Below are positions 63,936 to 64,000 of a stretch of DNA of 64,000 nt, piece after piece. This DNA comes from Marinobacter salexigens (GTDB lineage: Bacteria; Pseudomonadota; Gammaproteobacteria; Pseudomonadales; Oleiphilaceae): positions 186,001-250,000 of the forward strand of contig NZ_NIHC01000004.1 in NCBI RefSeq assembly GCF_002806945.1, written 5' to 3'. Position numbers and translations under genes: made by a program. The notes beneath the pieces were generated by a model. It saw nothing but the letters and a program-made list of their open reading frames with translations. It had not been told where the DNA came from and searched no databases. Numbering within the stretch: the first letter of the stretch is position 1; every line of letters starts with the position of its first letter.

Positions 63936-64000
63936 TTGTTCAAGAAACTGTTAATTGCAGGAATATGCACTGCCGTGCTCGTTGGTGCCGGCACCGGGCT
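63936..64000 (+). CDS. mltG: Endolytic transglycosylase MltG, N-terminal fragment
   Basis: A TTG start 5 bp after pabC opens a frame reading MFKKLLIAGICTAVLVGAGT, a basic then hydrophobic signal anchor, and runs off the right edge. The position after pabC is the standard place for mltG (yceG), which cuts nascent glycan strands. Only 21 codons are visible, so the call rests mostly on context. Confidence 0.65.
   Translation, partial: MFKKLLIAGICTAVLVGAGTG

Noticed and set aside
1..64000. Insertion sequences, prophage, integrons or CRISPR arrays
   Set aside because: No transposase, integrase, phage structural gene or regularly spaced repeat-spacer array is visible on either strand.

Overview
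The window reads as chromosomal DNA of a marine gammaproteobacterium, most likely Marinobacter or a close relative. This is inferred from gene order and protein resemblance: the rne-rluC region, the maf/yceD-rpmF-plsX-fabD-fabG-acpP-fabF-pabC-mltG block, divergent ppsR/ppsA, and gltX followed by tRNA-Ala and tRNA-Glu. Coding density is high. I saw no transposase, prophage, integrase or CRISPR array. The only repeat element is one structured inverted repeat near 35.6 kb.

1-9.8 kb: an alcohol-oxidation locus. A minus-strand operon encodes an outer-membrane channel of the phenol MetA-pathway type, a periplasmic quinohemoprotein alcohol dehydrogenase (PQQ plus heme c), an NAD-type aldehyde dehydrogenase, and a TonB receptor that closely resembles the PQQ importer PqqU/YncD and runs off the left edge. 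A sigma-54 promoter precedes the operon and a divergent sigma-54 activator flanks it. A 5'-nucleotidase and an alpha/beta hydrolase follow.

9.9-13.8 kb: a metal cassette with a cysteine-bearing Crp/Fnr regulator, a free HMA metallochaperone, a P1B ATPase carrying CPG instead of CPC, and a hemerythrin-like protein with altered ligand positions. 13.8-20.9 kb: LysR/EamA exporter, then Lrp/AsnC divergent from a fused indolepyruvate ferredoxin oxidoreductase, pointing to aromatic amino acid turnover, then a methyltransferase.

21-33.5 kb: envelope genes (YdbH-YnbE-YdbL), an MFS carrier, a DUF5610 protein, a PA2778/PA2779-type lipoprotein peptidase pair, an orphan sdhB divergent from an L-lactate dehydrogenase-like gene, a DUF488 protein, a Cys/Met-metabolism PLP-fold protein that lacks its PLP lysine, an AEC carrier, and znuA under a Zur box.

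33.7-40.2 kb: gltX, two tRNAs, the inverted-repeat element, a pterin-synthase-family protein, a MobA-like nucleotidyltransferase, and a minus-strand trio with a membrane protein, a PEGA-MORN protein and a tail-anchored response regulator. 40.3-50.2 kb: M16C peptidase, ppsR/ppsA, rraA, PilZ and SH3 proteins, YciI, the PHP-domain RNase gene rnm, and a YecA-family protein. 50.2-64 kb: rne with a repeat-rich tail and structured leader, rluC, a HAD phosphatase, sppA, maf, and the fatty-acid synthesis cluster.

The best candidates for something undescribed are the PQQ-scavenging operon layout, the CPG-ATPase cassette, the lysine-less PLP-fold protein, the tail-anchored response regulator beside the PEGA-MORN protein, and the orphan sdhB.
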